This document shows, in pieces, positions 12,096 through 22,961 of a stretch of 64,000 bases of DNA. The stretch covers positions 77,630,344-77,694,343 of the forward strand of contig OZ024908.1 in assembly GCA_964017125.1 (NCBI GenBank), read 5' to 3'. Both the position numbers and the translations under genes were made by a program. The notes under the pieces are model-generated. The model did no database searches. It was not told the DNA's origin and saw only the letters and a list, made by a program, of their open reading frames with translations. Positions within the stretch are counted from its first letter, which is position 1, and each line of letters begins with the position of its first letter. The stretch comes from Flabesymbios commensalis (taxonomy: Eukaryota; Annelida; Polychaeta; Terebellida; Flabelligeridae).

Positions 12096-14739
12096 ATATG
12101 AAGTTTATTCACCAATGGCAAGGTGGTCTGCATAACCATGACATATGATGTTCCGTTCTTGTAATATAATAGACGAGAAGTATAGTCAATGTGGAGGCAA
12201 CATATGCAATTTAAAACTAGTTGGGCAGAAAAAAATCTTCCAAACTACACATAAAAAAGCTACATGTATTTTCCATTGGTGAATGGTTACATATGTATTG
12301 ATATAAGAAACGACATTTTTCACGCCAACATAATCCAATAAATCCAGGTACATTCGCACAATACGGCCGTAATCCAGTTTGGATCTTGTTTATGACTAGC
12401 ATACTCTTGTTCTGTCATCACCCCAGTACTTGCTGAATATAAATTGCAACATATATAATGATTTTCATACTTCTCTCAAAATTATATAATGTGCGGTATA
12501 CGATTTAAATTACCCCCCAAAAATTACTGAGGAATTTGACATTTTATTCAACGGGGAGTGGTTATCCATATGGACAGTGTCCAGTGTGTAAGCTATTTTT
12601 CTTAAAAAAATGTACACTCAAAGTTTTTGAGGAAGAACATACTTTCACAAGTAACTACTTGCAGGCCTGTTCATGTTGCTGGATTAGAAATAAATTGCAT
12701 TATAAAGAATGTTAGATGCCTGCTGGTAAAGCTTTGACGTGTTAGCTTTTATTCTAAATATATTTAGCGACACAATGTTCGGACACCTTCCTCTTGCGAA
12801 CATAGTGTTATCTAATCTGACTTTACATTTTCTCCCTTTTAAAAAAAAAAAATTGAGGCCTTTTGTGGATCAAAAAATATTCCAATTGCTTGCTGATTTT
12901 ATTACAAAACCTTCACGAATATGCGTCTTCAATCTGTGGCGATTTTATCTTTTAGAAACCCGCAGTTGTATATAATAATGATTTATACCGAGACCATATC
13001 AACGAAGGTTTCTTAGATTCCGCTGAAGTAGTATGACAGGACTCATGGAGGCTACATAATATACGCTTGAATGGTTGTTGTAGACTAATTGATTATGTAC
13101 CATGCCATGCAGCATGCAACAGACGTAACAACTCCCCAGGGAGCTGCTAAAGTGGCATCAAAATCCTTATTACCCCACTTGAAGCGCTGCCGGAAAACGC
13201 ACTAAGTAGGACCAGTGTCGGTTTATTGCTGTCCCAGCGTCGCAACTGAACGACTACAGCAAGCACAATAAGGGAGAATGTGATGATGGTACGTAGGCTA
13301 CATGCCTTTAAAGGAGCGAACATATTGTGAGCGACAGATTATCAAGTTTTATTCAATAAAATACTATTGCATGGTATTGGTATTGCATTCCGAACATATG
13401 AAACCATAAGAAACCTGTGTTCCCGTCTTGGATTTATAATGGGCACCTATCATTGGAGGCCCATAGGCCTAGTCATGCCGCCGGGTACCTTCTGAGACAT
13501 TTCCAGTAGCCCCCGCAATTTACAATCATAAACAATAGACAATAGACAATAGACAATAGACTATAATAACACCACCTAGAAGGTAATCAGTTACTTGTGT
13601 AAGCACCGCCAGTGACGACCACTGTGAACACACCTCCACTCCATCAGGCGCTAGTTACATCATAGGTGTGAATGCCAAGTATAGTCGTTATGAAGGTGTT
13701 CAATCAGTCACAATGACCAGGGGGGTTTGAGTTGGACGTGACAATAGTTGAAAGGGGCATGGCGCCTTTTCAATAGATGATGGGCAAAATGGCGCTCATG
13801 AAGGGCAACGTGGCGCTCAAGAAGGACAGCATGGCGCAGCGCCCTGCTAGAAAGGTTAGATGGAACACTGAGAAACGATTGTATTCATTTTTTCATTCTA
13901 TCCACTAGCCGAGTTTTAATTTTATCTACATAGGTTTGGATTTGAAAGATCCCGAGGACTCCTATTGTAGCCTACCTTTATGCCCTCAAATAGATTCACA
14001 GTCACCAAATGACACATTACATCTAATGTTTATCAAATAGTTGATGCCTAAAATGCCATTATTGATACTAGCGCTACAAAGATAGTCACATCACATGTAA
14101 CTATTGAACTACTATTAAAAATGTGTTTCACTATAACGGATTGTGGTCATGTTTTGACCTTCATGTGGCCTATAAATGTAGCTTAAGGTCCAGAAGTGGG
14201 TTCCACGCTCCAAAATCGTTCAGAAATGACATACTTGATTATCGTATTACTAGTTAAAAATCTATTTTTTTTTCAAAATATTCGCTGGCGGCCATCTTGG
14301 ATTTTTGCCGTTTTTCTGCCAAACGCGACATAGGATTCATGTAAAAATTTAGGAGAGCGATATAGGGGATACTCATGTCAATTTTCAGCTATGACACCCA
14401 AATTTCTACCCCACACTCAGTATATACGTCGATTTTGCATGAGTTAACGGCGGCCATTTTGAATTTTGAGTGATAAGTAAAAATGCTCAAAGGTGCCAGT
14501 CTGGCATGCTTGCTCATAGCAATCGAGACATATCATGCATCAATAATCCGCAAACAGGTTGTATATACCCATTTGCAAGGTTCCATACTCGGTGACCTGA
14601 CTATACATAAGTTGTCAAGGCTGAAAATGGCCGCCATTTTGTTTTTGCCGTATTTCTGTAATAAACGATTTATTTTTTTGTCATCTACTTAAAATGTGTT
14701 TAGTATAGGTAGTAGATAATGGCTGATGTGATTACCAAC
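12096..14739. other. Non-coding stretch with small repeats
   Basis: Contents: an inverted pair ATTCACCAATGG/CCATTGGTGAAT near 12109 and 12273 (possible MITE); a decayed MITE core at about 13210-13270; a short (ACAATAG)n run at 13534-13561; three loose copies of a TGGCGCTCANGAAGG-type unit at 13788-13850; and GGCGGCCATNTTG words near 14285, 14448 and 14628 of the type found in other dispersed repeats. No gene is supported. Confidence 0.4.
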
Positions 14740-14995
14740 CCCTAACATTCCGTCCATACCGCACTGCTTATTTGTCCCCTTTTGAGATTTTGCCACCTGT
14801 CTACTTCCACGTACAAGACATTCATGGTAAGGCGGCTCCTCTGCTCTGGAATACACTGTCACTATATATCAAACATCTTTAAAAACTTGTACAGCGCTAC
14901 GAGCATCGTTCTGTTGGAATAGCGCTTTAGAAGAAATACATATTATTATTATTACTTTAATTATACATATTATTATTATTACTTTAATTAGTAAT
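14740..14995 (+). mobile_element. 3' end of a CR1/L2-type LINE
   Basis: The translation around 14833 reads AAPLLWNTLSLYIK, the usual C-terminal LWNSLP-type motif of CR1/L2-like LINE proteins. It is followed by AGCGCT...TTGGAATAGCGCTTTAGAAG and an ATT-rich repeat tail, a typical 3' UTR layout for such elements. A 26-bp unit of the tail is duplicated (14938-14990). Confidence 0.65.
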
Positions 14996-15082
14996 CAGCG
15001 ATACCTGGCTCATTTGATTGATCAATTAGTTAATTTTATAACTAGTTGGTAATTATCTTTTATTTTATTTATTTTTATTTAT

Positions 15083-15560
15083 TCATTCAGCAATTCATTA
15101 TTCACCCATTCGCCGTTTATTTATTCATTCATTCATTCATTCATTCATTTCATTCATTCATTCATTCATTCATTCATTCATTCATTCATTCATTCATTCA
15201 TTCATTCATTCATTCATTCATTCATTCATTCATTCATTCATTCATTCATTCATTCATTCATTCATTCATTCATTCATTCATTCATTCATTCATTCATTCA
15301 TTCATTCATTCATTCATTCATTCATTCATTCATTCATTCATTCATTCATTCATTCATTCATCCATCCATTCATTCATTCATTCATTCATTCATTCATTCA
15401 TTCATTCATTCATTCATTCATTCATTCATTCATTCATTCATTCATTCATTCATTCATTCATTCATTCATTCATTCATTTATTCATTCATTCATTCATTCA
15501 TTCATTCATTCATTCATTCATTCATTTATTCACTCATTTATTTATTTATTTATTCATGTA
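15083..15560. repeat. (ATTC)n tetranucleotide microsatellite
   Basis: About 110 near-perfect ATTC units. A 172-codon frame of repeated SFIH runs through it only because four codons span three units without a stop. Confidence 0.97.
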
Positions 15561-17231
15561 TTGATTAATTCATTCAGTTATTCAATATTTTATTCATGAA
15601 CCTATTCACCCATGCAACACTGTTTTTATGAAAAATGCATTTTTAACACAATAATTACTCATACAGTCAATTTATCATTTATGGAATTTATCAGAATAGA
15701 ATATAATGTAGGATGTTATTGGTTAAATTTGAAAAACATGTCACATTTTACATTATAACGCAAAACCAGAGATCAGCAGAGAGAAGACCTGCTAGAAGGT
15801 AATGATAAATCAATAGTGATTTTCAAAAAAAGTTTATTTTCTTAAATTTTTTATCAGACCTATGTGTCGTTGCCTGAAGCTGTAGGTTCACTTCGAGTTT
15901 TTAGTTCTCGTTTTAAAAAAAGATAAACAAGATTGAATTTGTTTAAAAAAAATTATACATCACATACACTAACAATATGTAGGTGTTCAATTCATGATTT
16001 TGTTTTAGCTCAGTAATTGAGATAAAATAATCCAATAAACCATAATAATTGATGAATGATGCGCGAATTGGAATACTGAATTATAAATACAAATGTTGGT
16101 ACCTCAACGTTTTATTGAACCATGACCACTAGGGTCTGGATGCTAGCGTTTAAAGACCTTATTTGTGCAAGTGTACTGATTAACCTACAGGTCCATAACC
16201 GTCAGCATCTGACGTCTAAACACGGTCCCCGCATTGAAAGAATTTCAACCCTTTATATATGACTACAGAACCATAACACAGATATTCAAATGAATCGGAA
16301 AGAGCTAGCTAAGGCAGTTATGAGAATTTTAAATTTAAGAGAACCCTTTGCTATATTGATCTTTACAAATATATTTCAGCGTTGTAAAAGTTAGTAATAA
16401 CTGTTATTGGAGAAGAGTGGAATTCTATTGTGGACCTTGTTAACATTCAAATTGATATTTTTTTCGGGGGTGGGGGGGGGGGGGTTTGCTCGGATCTCCA
16501 CGGGTATGGGTCTGGTCTGGATCCAGTCAATTCATGAGGGATAATGACACGTGAATCAAAAATAGGCCTTAGGCCTATCTCACGAGATTTTGATCACAAT
16601 ATTTATATTGATCTGCTACATTGTGATACTGGTATAAAATACTCGTACAAGGACGCTATGCGGAGTGGCGAATACTGATAATAAAATAAATCCGATGTGG
16701 AAGATGATATGACGTTGGTTTAGAAGACATAGACGCTTACATTAAACCTATCTCAGAAATATCGCTAGATCCACCCTGGCATACACAACACATCGACCCC
16801 TTGCTGGCTAACCCTTAAAGCGCTCAATTAAATAGTCTAAATTCTCACCAACTTGACGTTGTGTCTCGCTACTGTGACCCACAACTTAAAGTGGCTGTAA
16901 CTTACCCAGATTTGTTGACTTTAAGACCAAACATGTGGTGCAAAATTTGATGTTTTAAACACACATTTCGTTCCCATTAACACTGATTTTAATCGGCGAA
17001 TAAAATGGATTGAAAACGACTATTGTCGCGATTAGCGGGGTAGAGGTAATTGCTGGTAACCGCCTGCGCCGCTGGCCCAGCATTAAACCAACATCATGGA
17101 CATGACCCCCGTTGGCAAGACGTTGGTATAAATTTAACCTTTGCAATTATCACTATCATGATCTTTTATTTTCATTAATTAATTAACGACTTTGAAGGGT
17201 AATGTGTTCCCCGTTGTAACAAAACCAACAA
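15561..17231. other. Non-coding stretch
   Basis: Contains a fragment at about 16200-16252 (CTGACGTCTAAACACGGTCC...) related to the small palindromic MITEs at 61091 and 61340, a poly-G run at about 16466-16483, a CTCACC...TTGTGTCTCG repeat at 16845-16890 shared with 35057 and 49010, and a decayed CAGCAAACACGAG-family core near 17060-17130. No gene is seen. Confidence 0.4.
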
Positions 17232-18479
17232 CCAGACAGACAGATATTTTATTGACAGAAAGAAAGTCAATCCAGACTTATTTGTCATAGAACTAGAGAT
17301 ATGTACATGTATCTACAACATTGTTAATTTGTTAAAATCATATGACAATATACATAGTATGACATACACAACTAAAATCATGTTAACTGGCATTGCCATA
17401 AGAAACACTGGGTATGTACTTTAAATAAGATTGAAAGGCATTGCCAGGGTAACATAAGGTCTATCATTTTGTTTCCCGCACCAAAACCAGAGATAAAATA
17501 GCTACTATGTATGACATGCTAATTATATATATAGTAGCAAAAAAGACACTCTGGAAAGCGTAGAAACCTAGAATATATACAAGTGCATAATTATGCTACA
17601 GTAATTTGAGAATGTATTAGGACAATGTTAAAAATTACACGATATTTTTAAAAATCAAATATTATATCATGCAAGTACAATCAATGTGACAATCTGCGAC
17701 ACAGGTAGCTCCGAGCCATGTAACCATGCAAGGACAGTCGCTATGAACTCGGCGAGTCCCTGATATAGACTAGTGATGTAAATTTAACAACGTAATAACA
17801 GTAATACCACCGAAACACAATATATACATACTAATAAAAGTCAGACATGGTGGTTCGTCGACTGCCAACAAAGTATAGCATCAGAACCATCCATATTATC
17901 GAGTGTTGGAGACTTAGTGATGTAATAAGAATAAAAATTACGGATAATAATTATGCGTGCCATTCACGCAGGACATGGCACTCACACAATAGCAATAAAG
18001 TTTGTTTAATTAACTAGTGATTTATTATCTTTATGGCCCTCGCACAAAAACATTCACTATATTGTTTAGCTCATACCATTTCACTCACGACCTAGTTAGT
18101 ACCACATACTTAGGAGTTACAATCGAAGAAAAACATTCCCGACCTCATAGAGAAAATCAGTTGACTTAGCAACTCTGAAATCCTCCATAAGGCCCCACCT
18201 CGTCTGATAACAAAGGCGACGGAAACGTCCCTAACCGGCCCTAAAAAGCCAAATAATAAGATCCGAGAGCAACAGCCGTCCTGATATGTGGTAATACCCA
18301 AGTCAGATCATGAAGGCATGATAATATGGATAATATAGCGACAGGTGACTTGTGATTGTTCTACATAAAAATGTAACGTTAAAACGATAATAATGATAAT
18401 AATTAATCATGCTAGTCACGACACACATACAAAATATTTCAGCTAGAAGAGGAATTTACATTTATCATACTCGATATTT

Positions 18480-20252
18480 TTAACCCTTAATTTGTTTAAA
18501 ACAACCATAGATAAATTTTGCTAGCGAGTTCACCACTGTTATGTCTCTAGATGTCATAATTCGTAGAAAAATATCATTTGTTGGTTGCATATTGATAATT
18601 CCGGCTATAGAATTAAGCAAGATTCCGCGTTCATTGTTCATGGCATTACAGTGGAGAAGAAGGTGTATTTCGTCGTCAATTTTGTTTGATTCACACCTTG
18701 TGCATATTCGTTGGTTTATTGGAGTTATTGGATTATCGAATCGTCCTCTCTCTATTTTTAAATCATGTGAGCTCATTCTATATCTCGCCATTGCTGTTAT
18801 GAGGTGGTTCCCCTTTATGTTTAAGATGTATGGTTCCACACACAAAGATTTTTTCACTAATGAATATGTGCGCAGCTTACTTGAACTCTCAATATCTTGT
18901 CTCCACCGCTGTGTAAATATTCTAACAATTGAATCTTTAAAGGAAAGCATGAATTTATTTGTATTGCCAATGTGCTGCGTCTCCCAAGCTTGGTCTAGCC
19001 CGGTTAGTTCAAGGACAGACCGAATACGCGAGCACCAGTTTGTGAATCCAGTGCCATCTAGCTCTAGTAGCATATTGTAGGCATTTCTGACAGGGTAGTT
19101 CTGAGGTAGGTCTAGAATTCTACACCAATATTTTACAGCTTTAATATGTTGCCTGATAATCAATGGAAACCGTCCTGTGCCACCATAAATTGCAGGAGTG
19201 GGTGTTTGCTTTCTAACACCCAGCGTTGATTTAATAAATTTTAGATGTATTTTTTCCAAATCGTTAACACTATCACCGGTATACCATATATCACTTGCAT
19301 ACTCTAATATGGGCAGTATTTGACAATCAAAAACCTTGAATGCAATAACAGGTGACAATTTACCGACTACGGGACGAGATTGCTTGTGTAGAGAAAAAAC
19401 TGCTTTACCAGCTTGGGAAGCGAGATGGAGAAACGTTTCTTTCAATACATTCTTAGGATATTTAGTGCTATATACAACCCCAAGGTATTTATATTTTTCA
19501 TTTTTTTCTATTATGTCATCACCATAGTAGAAGCTGTCACATTCTGACGTATGACGTTTGTTAAATATGAGAACTTTTGTTTTAGGAATGCTGACTATTA
19601 TATGCCACAGAGAAGCATACTTATACAGGGCAGTTAATTGCTTTTGCAATCCATTTGCAGAATCTGAAAAAAGGACAAGGTCGTCTGCAAATAACAAGTA
19701 TACAATTAATGAAGTGTCTACGGGGATACCCTCACCTTGATCAAATGATTTGGATATATCCTGCAGAAATTCTGTAAATAATTTGGGGCTGAGCATACCA
19801 CCTTGCAGGACACCAAATTCGCTTTTTAATATCTCGCTGATGCATGAATCCCATTTTACACGGCACTCAGCTTTAGAGAACATACTCTTTATTACATTTA
19901 AAAAATTGCCGTCTATTCCTCTGCTCAGTAATTTATAGTACAGTGCTGATCTGTCAATATAGTCAAATGCTTTTGTAAAATCAACAAAACATGTATACAG
20001 GGGCTTTGAAAGACACCTTTGCTTATCTATAATGGCACATAGTATAAATATATTATCAGTCGTCCGGGAGTTACTTCTAAAGCCGGCTTGAAAGGGATCA
20101 TTATCATAGCATACATCATTTTTAAAAGACAGTCTGTTATTAAGTACAGATTCAAATAATTTCCCAATGCATGGCATTACTGTAACTTTTCTGTAGTTAT
20201 CGGGCACGTTATGGGCAGCTTTTTTGTGAACAGGATGAATTATACCAGTGGC
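18480..20252 (-). CDS. LINE reverse transcriptase, main open part
   Basis: Reverse transcriptase that would copy the element RNA at a nicked chromosomal site. Counting residues from the codon at 20207, the motifs are DFTKAFD at 76-82, GVLQGGMLSP at 132-141, the catalytic FADD at 173-176 and IPKTKVLIF near 207-215. A thumb/connection region follows. Near 502-520 there is a C-terminal CTRC...HLLLHC knuckle, common at the C-terminus of LINE ORF2 proteins. There is no internal ATG-based start that makes sense: the frame simply continues from the upstream open part across a single TGA at 20253-20255. The stop codon of the protein is at 18480-18482. The open frame of nearly 600 codons shows this copy is young compared with the one at 9430. 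Confidence 0.85.
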   Translation of the reverse strand, partial: ATGIIHPVHKKAAHNVPDNYRKVTVMPCIGKLFESVLNNRLSFKNDVCYDNDPFQAGFRSNSRTTDNIFILCAIIDKQRCLSKPLYTCFVDFTKAFDYIDRSALYYKLLSRGIDGNFLNVIKSMFSKAECRVKWDSCISEILKSEFGVLQGGMLSPKLFTEFLQDISKSFDQGEGIPVDTSLIVYLLFADDLVLFSDSANGLQKQLTALYKYASLWHIIVSIPKTKVLIFNKRHTSECDSFYYGDDIIEKNEKYKYLGVVYSTKYPKNVLKETFLHLASQAGKAVFSLHKQSRPVVGKLSPVIAFKVFDCQILPILEYASDIWYTGDSVNDLEKIHLKFIKSTLGVRKQTPTPAIYGGTGRFPLIIRQHIKAVKYWCRILDLPQNYPVRNAYNMLLELDGTGFTNWCSRIRSVLELTGLDQAWETQHIGNTNKFMLSFKDSIVRIFTQRWRQDIESSSKLRTYSLVKKSLCVEPYILNIKGNHLITAMARYRMSSHDLKIERGRFDNPITPINQRICTRCESNKIDDEIHLLLHCNAMNNERGILLNSIAGIINMQPTNDIFLRIMTSRDITVVNSLAKFIYGCFKQIKG

Positions 20253-20255
20253 TCA

Positions 20256-20876
20256 ACTTGATGGATATTCTCCATTGGCTATAATGGTATTAAACAGTAA
20301 AACTAGTGCTGGTAAGAGTTCATTACTACCATGCTTGTAAAATTCCGCAGGAATACCATCTATGCCTGCCGCTTTTTTGCATTTTAACTTTCTAATTGCT
20401 TTTTGAATTTCGTCTATAGTTATGGGGCTGTTTAAGAACTGTAACAAATCGGATTGTCCATTTTCTACCTTCTCATTAATATCATTTGGGGATGATTTAA
20501 CTAGCTTAATTATATTATTCATGTGAGCGTAGTCAAAATAGTCAACATGAGGAGGGTAGACTTGTTCTTCAAAATATTTCACAAATTGTGACAGGGTAGG
20601 ACCTTTGGTTGAATTTCTGGGTTTTAAAGATTTCCAAAATTTCCAGTAGGAATTTGGATCTTCTGTTCTCATATTTTCAAGCTGACTCAGTTTGACTTCT
20701 TGGTAATGTCTTTTCTTTTTCTGGATTAATCGTTTATATTGGCGTAACATTATATTATATTCACTTTGACGTGTGTTAAACTTCTTATCTTTAGCAATAT
20801 TATTTAAAACTTGTTTTAGAGATTTACATTCTTTATCATACCAAGGGTTTGAAGGAAAGTTATTTTTATGTTTTTC
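20256..20876 (-). CDS. LINE ORF2, linker and start of reverse transcriptase
   Basis: This open stretch encodes the segment between endonuclease and RT and the first RT blocks. PWYDKECKSL lies near its start, and KKAAGIDGIPAEFYK is the usual first RT motif of LINEs. An ATG at 20748-20750 begins a 165-codon frame, but the frame is open further upstream to a TAG at 20877-20879. It ends at TGA 20253-20255 within a context (EYPSS-stop-ATGIIHPVHKK) where related LINEs usually have tryptophan, so a single TGG to TGA change would explain it. Downstream of the TGA the same frame continues for over 590 codons. Confidence 0.8.
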
Positions 20877-20945
20877 CTACACTTTGATTGATGCTGCTTC
20901 TTTAGAAATAACGAGGATAATGCATTTTCTAGCATACCATTTTGT

Positions 20946-22563
20946 TACTGTCCTGAGTTGCGAATCGTGGCAGACACAAATTCAAGTCGGTAAAATAATG
21001 TCTCATAGGTATGTCACTTTGACATGTTTATGGATTGAGGCAACCGTCCACAGGTAAACGCAGCACAGAGTATGTATAATGCCATTTTAATTTGCATCCT
21101 CTTTCAAAAGATTATAATGTACATAAGCTACTCTGGCTCTTCCTCGTGTAGAGACGCGGAATGGCAGAATGCAGAATATGCCATTATTTGGTGAACATTT
21201 ATAGCTATAGCCGAATCAAATCCTAACAGGGTATTTCTCCAGAACGGCTCATTTGGGAGGTTGTGGCAGTCGAGGTTAAAATAGCACTCTCTGGTGAAAG
21301 ATAAACCAGCCATTCACCGCTCTTCTCCACTGGATTATTTATACTCCCCTCACCATCATTCCATCACCACGCTACGTCTGACATGACAAAAACAGATTCT
21401 CATCAATTGCAGCACCTGGTGTTTTCAGATCAGCTTTATCAAAAATAACATCGCACTTACCGCAAGGTGAGTGATTTACGGGTTTTGTTGATTTTCCGAG
21501 TAGCTATGAAACTAATAAATATATATCCTCTAAAATAACCATTGGTAAGCATGGCAAACACGATTATAAAATATAAATGTCGAAGACTTTCATCAAAAGC
21601 TCATTCATTCACTGTGACACCAATTAACTCTGAGTTGCTGACACAATGTTCTACTCACAGTGGAAGAGATTTACTATGTTTTACACATGTGTACCTAAAT
21701 AATCACGATTACACAAGCTTGTCTAGAATAAATTATTTTTCCAATGATGTCATGTGTTGCATATATTATAATTATACGACATGTATGTATTAACATGATA
21801 AAATCTGTATAAAGTCCATATAAATTATTTTATGAGTGACGTGGGGAGGGGTAGCGTGGCGTCCAAGCTCAATTATATTAAGCCCATTAAATTAGCATAA
21901 TTACATTAAATGTAAAGGTTGAGAAGTACATCTTGCATCAGCGAGTTTTGAGTTCAAAGGGGTGGTCGATTATATGTCGTAATCAGAAATATATTCAAGC
22001 GATGTAAAAACGCACACTACTTGGACTAATATAATTTGCTTCAACGGATTTTCACTAGCCATCTATAGAAAATAAGATTGAAATAGGAATGAGCATGGGA
22101 CGCTCGTTTTGTGCATGCAACGTTAGTGATGATTTTAATTTAGAGTTAACTTTAGCACATATGGAATGTACCAAGGCAGAAAATTAAAACACTGTTCATG
22201 ACATTAAAGTTTAATCAAATATCATGAATTTGGTTCAATACAGCATCATCGTAGAAATAATATTTGTCAACATTTACTTTTTGTAACAATATTGTTTGTT
22301 TTGTTACTTGGCAGCACAGGTATATAATTTAATTCGTTAAGAATTTAATTTTGGAGGATGAAAAAGTAAAAGATGTTTGAAAAAAAGGAGTGTCAATGTA
22401 ACTTGAGTTTTGTCTCAAATGTGATGTGCGTTACGCATATTTTCAATTTAAAATATTTTTTACGACAAATAATATTTATTTAACAGTTTGCTTCAGGAGA
22501 TGATGTGTGATGTATATGATAACTTTAATCGAAAAAAAATATAACAGACTATGTAGGCCTATT
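20946..22563. other. Mostly non-coding stretch upstream of the LINE
   Basis: AT-rich. The one item of note is a minus-strand 61-codon frame at 21128-21313 described separately. Elsewhere I see no gene or named repeat. Confidence 0.35.
21128..21313 (-). CDS. Uncertain small ORF behind a TATA-like box
   Basis: A 61-codon minus-strand frame starting at 21313 (MAGLSFTRECYFNLDC...) has a protein-like, non-repetitive composition. A TATAAATA word lies about 25-30 bases upstream of the ATG on the minus strand (around 21336-21343), close enough that transcription would start at or inside the frame. I do not recognise the product. It may be chance, or a 5' remnant belonging to a neighbouring transposable element. 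Confidence 0.15.
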   Translation of the reverse strand: MAGLSFTRECYFNLDCHNLPNEPFWRNTLLGFDSAIAINVHQIMAYSAFCHSASLHEEEPE

Positions 22564-22961
22564 TTAAAATTTGTGTTGCAATGTCACATTTGGAGACGCC
22601 GTCCCTGGAGAGTTCGTCATAAGGTGTTTATTGTATTATGTAACCAGATGTATCAGGTTATAGTTCACACGGCAGGTTACATGCAATCAAAGGTGAAAAA
22701 AATACCCTCATTTTTTGCCCATTGTGAAACTTTGTCTCCTTTTTATTTCATGAAAAACAGTAGAGGACGTGGTGAACTGATTAATTTTATATAATCAAGG
22801 CCACAATACTGATTACCAGGGATAACAACACTAATCGGTCTGAATGGTGATTCTTGTTTCTGTAGTGGTGCCCGTGTTGTGACCGTAAAGCGTTTACGAG
22901 CAGAGCTAAAAGCAGCCCACCTTTGACAGTCTTCATCTTGCCACGGGTTACGTTCAGACAT
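22564..22961 (-). CDS. Possible small two-exon gene, unknown product
   Basis: Exon 1 is 22817-22961 (ATG at 22961), 48 codons plus one base: MSERNPWQDEDCQRWAAFSS and onward, rich in charged and aromatic residues, ending at a GTAATC donor. A CTCCAG acceptor with matching phase lies 212 bp further on, and exon 2 (22564-22604) adds a glycine and 12 residues (TASPNVTLQHKF) before TAA. The joined product would be 61 residues with no signal peptide or membrane segment. What I see is an open frame, splice signals and compatible phase. That they form a gene is inference: the acceptor lacks a strong pyrimidine tract, and exon 1 may join other exons instead. I do not recognise a family. Confidence 0.3.

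Larger units (their letters stand above)
17232..20945 (-). mobile_element. 5'-truncated non-LTR retrotransposon (LINE), nearly intact ORF2
   Basis: On the minus strand the element runs from a linker upstream of the reverse transcriptase (PWYDKEC motif, about 20830), through the RT, to a long 3' UTR. The 3' UTR ends with AATAAAATATCTGTCTGTCTG at about 17232-17256, giving a polyadenylation signal and a CTGT-type tail. The apurinic endonuclease expected upstream is missing, so the copy is 5'-truncated near 20945. The 3' UTR is shared with the copies at 9430-11500 (+) and about 47060-47190 (-). Motif style resembles jockey/CR1/I-type LINEs; I do not assign a clade. Confidence 0.85.

Noticed and set aside
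13767-13900. Frame MMGKMALMKGNVALKKDS
   Set aside because: Arises from three loose copies of a TGGCGCTCANGAAGG-type unit; no splice or family support.
15046-15564. 172-codon frame of SFIH repeats
   Set aside because: Produced entirely by the (ATTC)n microsatellite.
18541-19080. 179-codon plus-strand frame
   Set aside because: It is the antisense shadow of the LINE reverse transcriptase gene on the minus strand.
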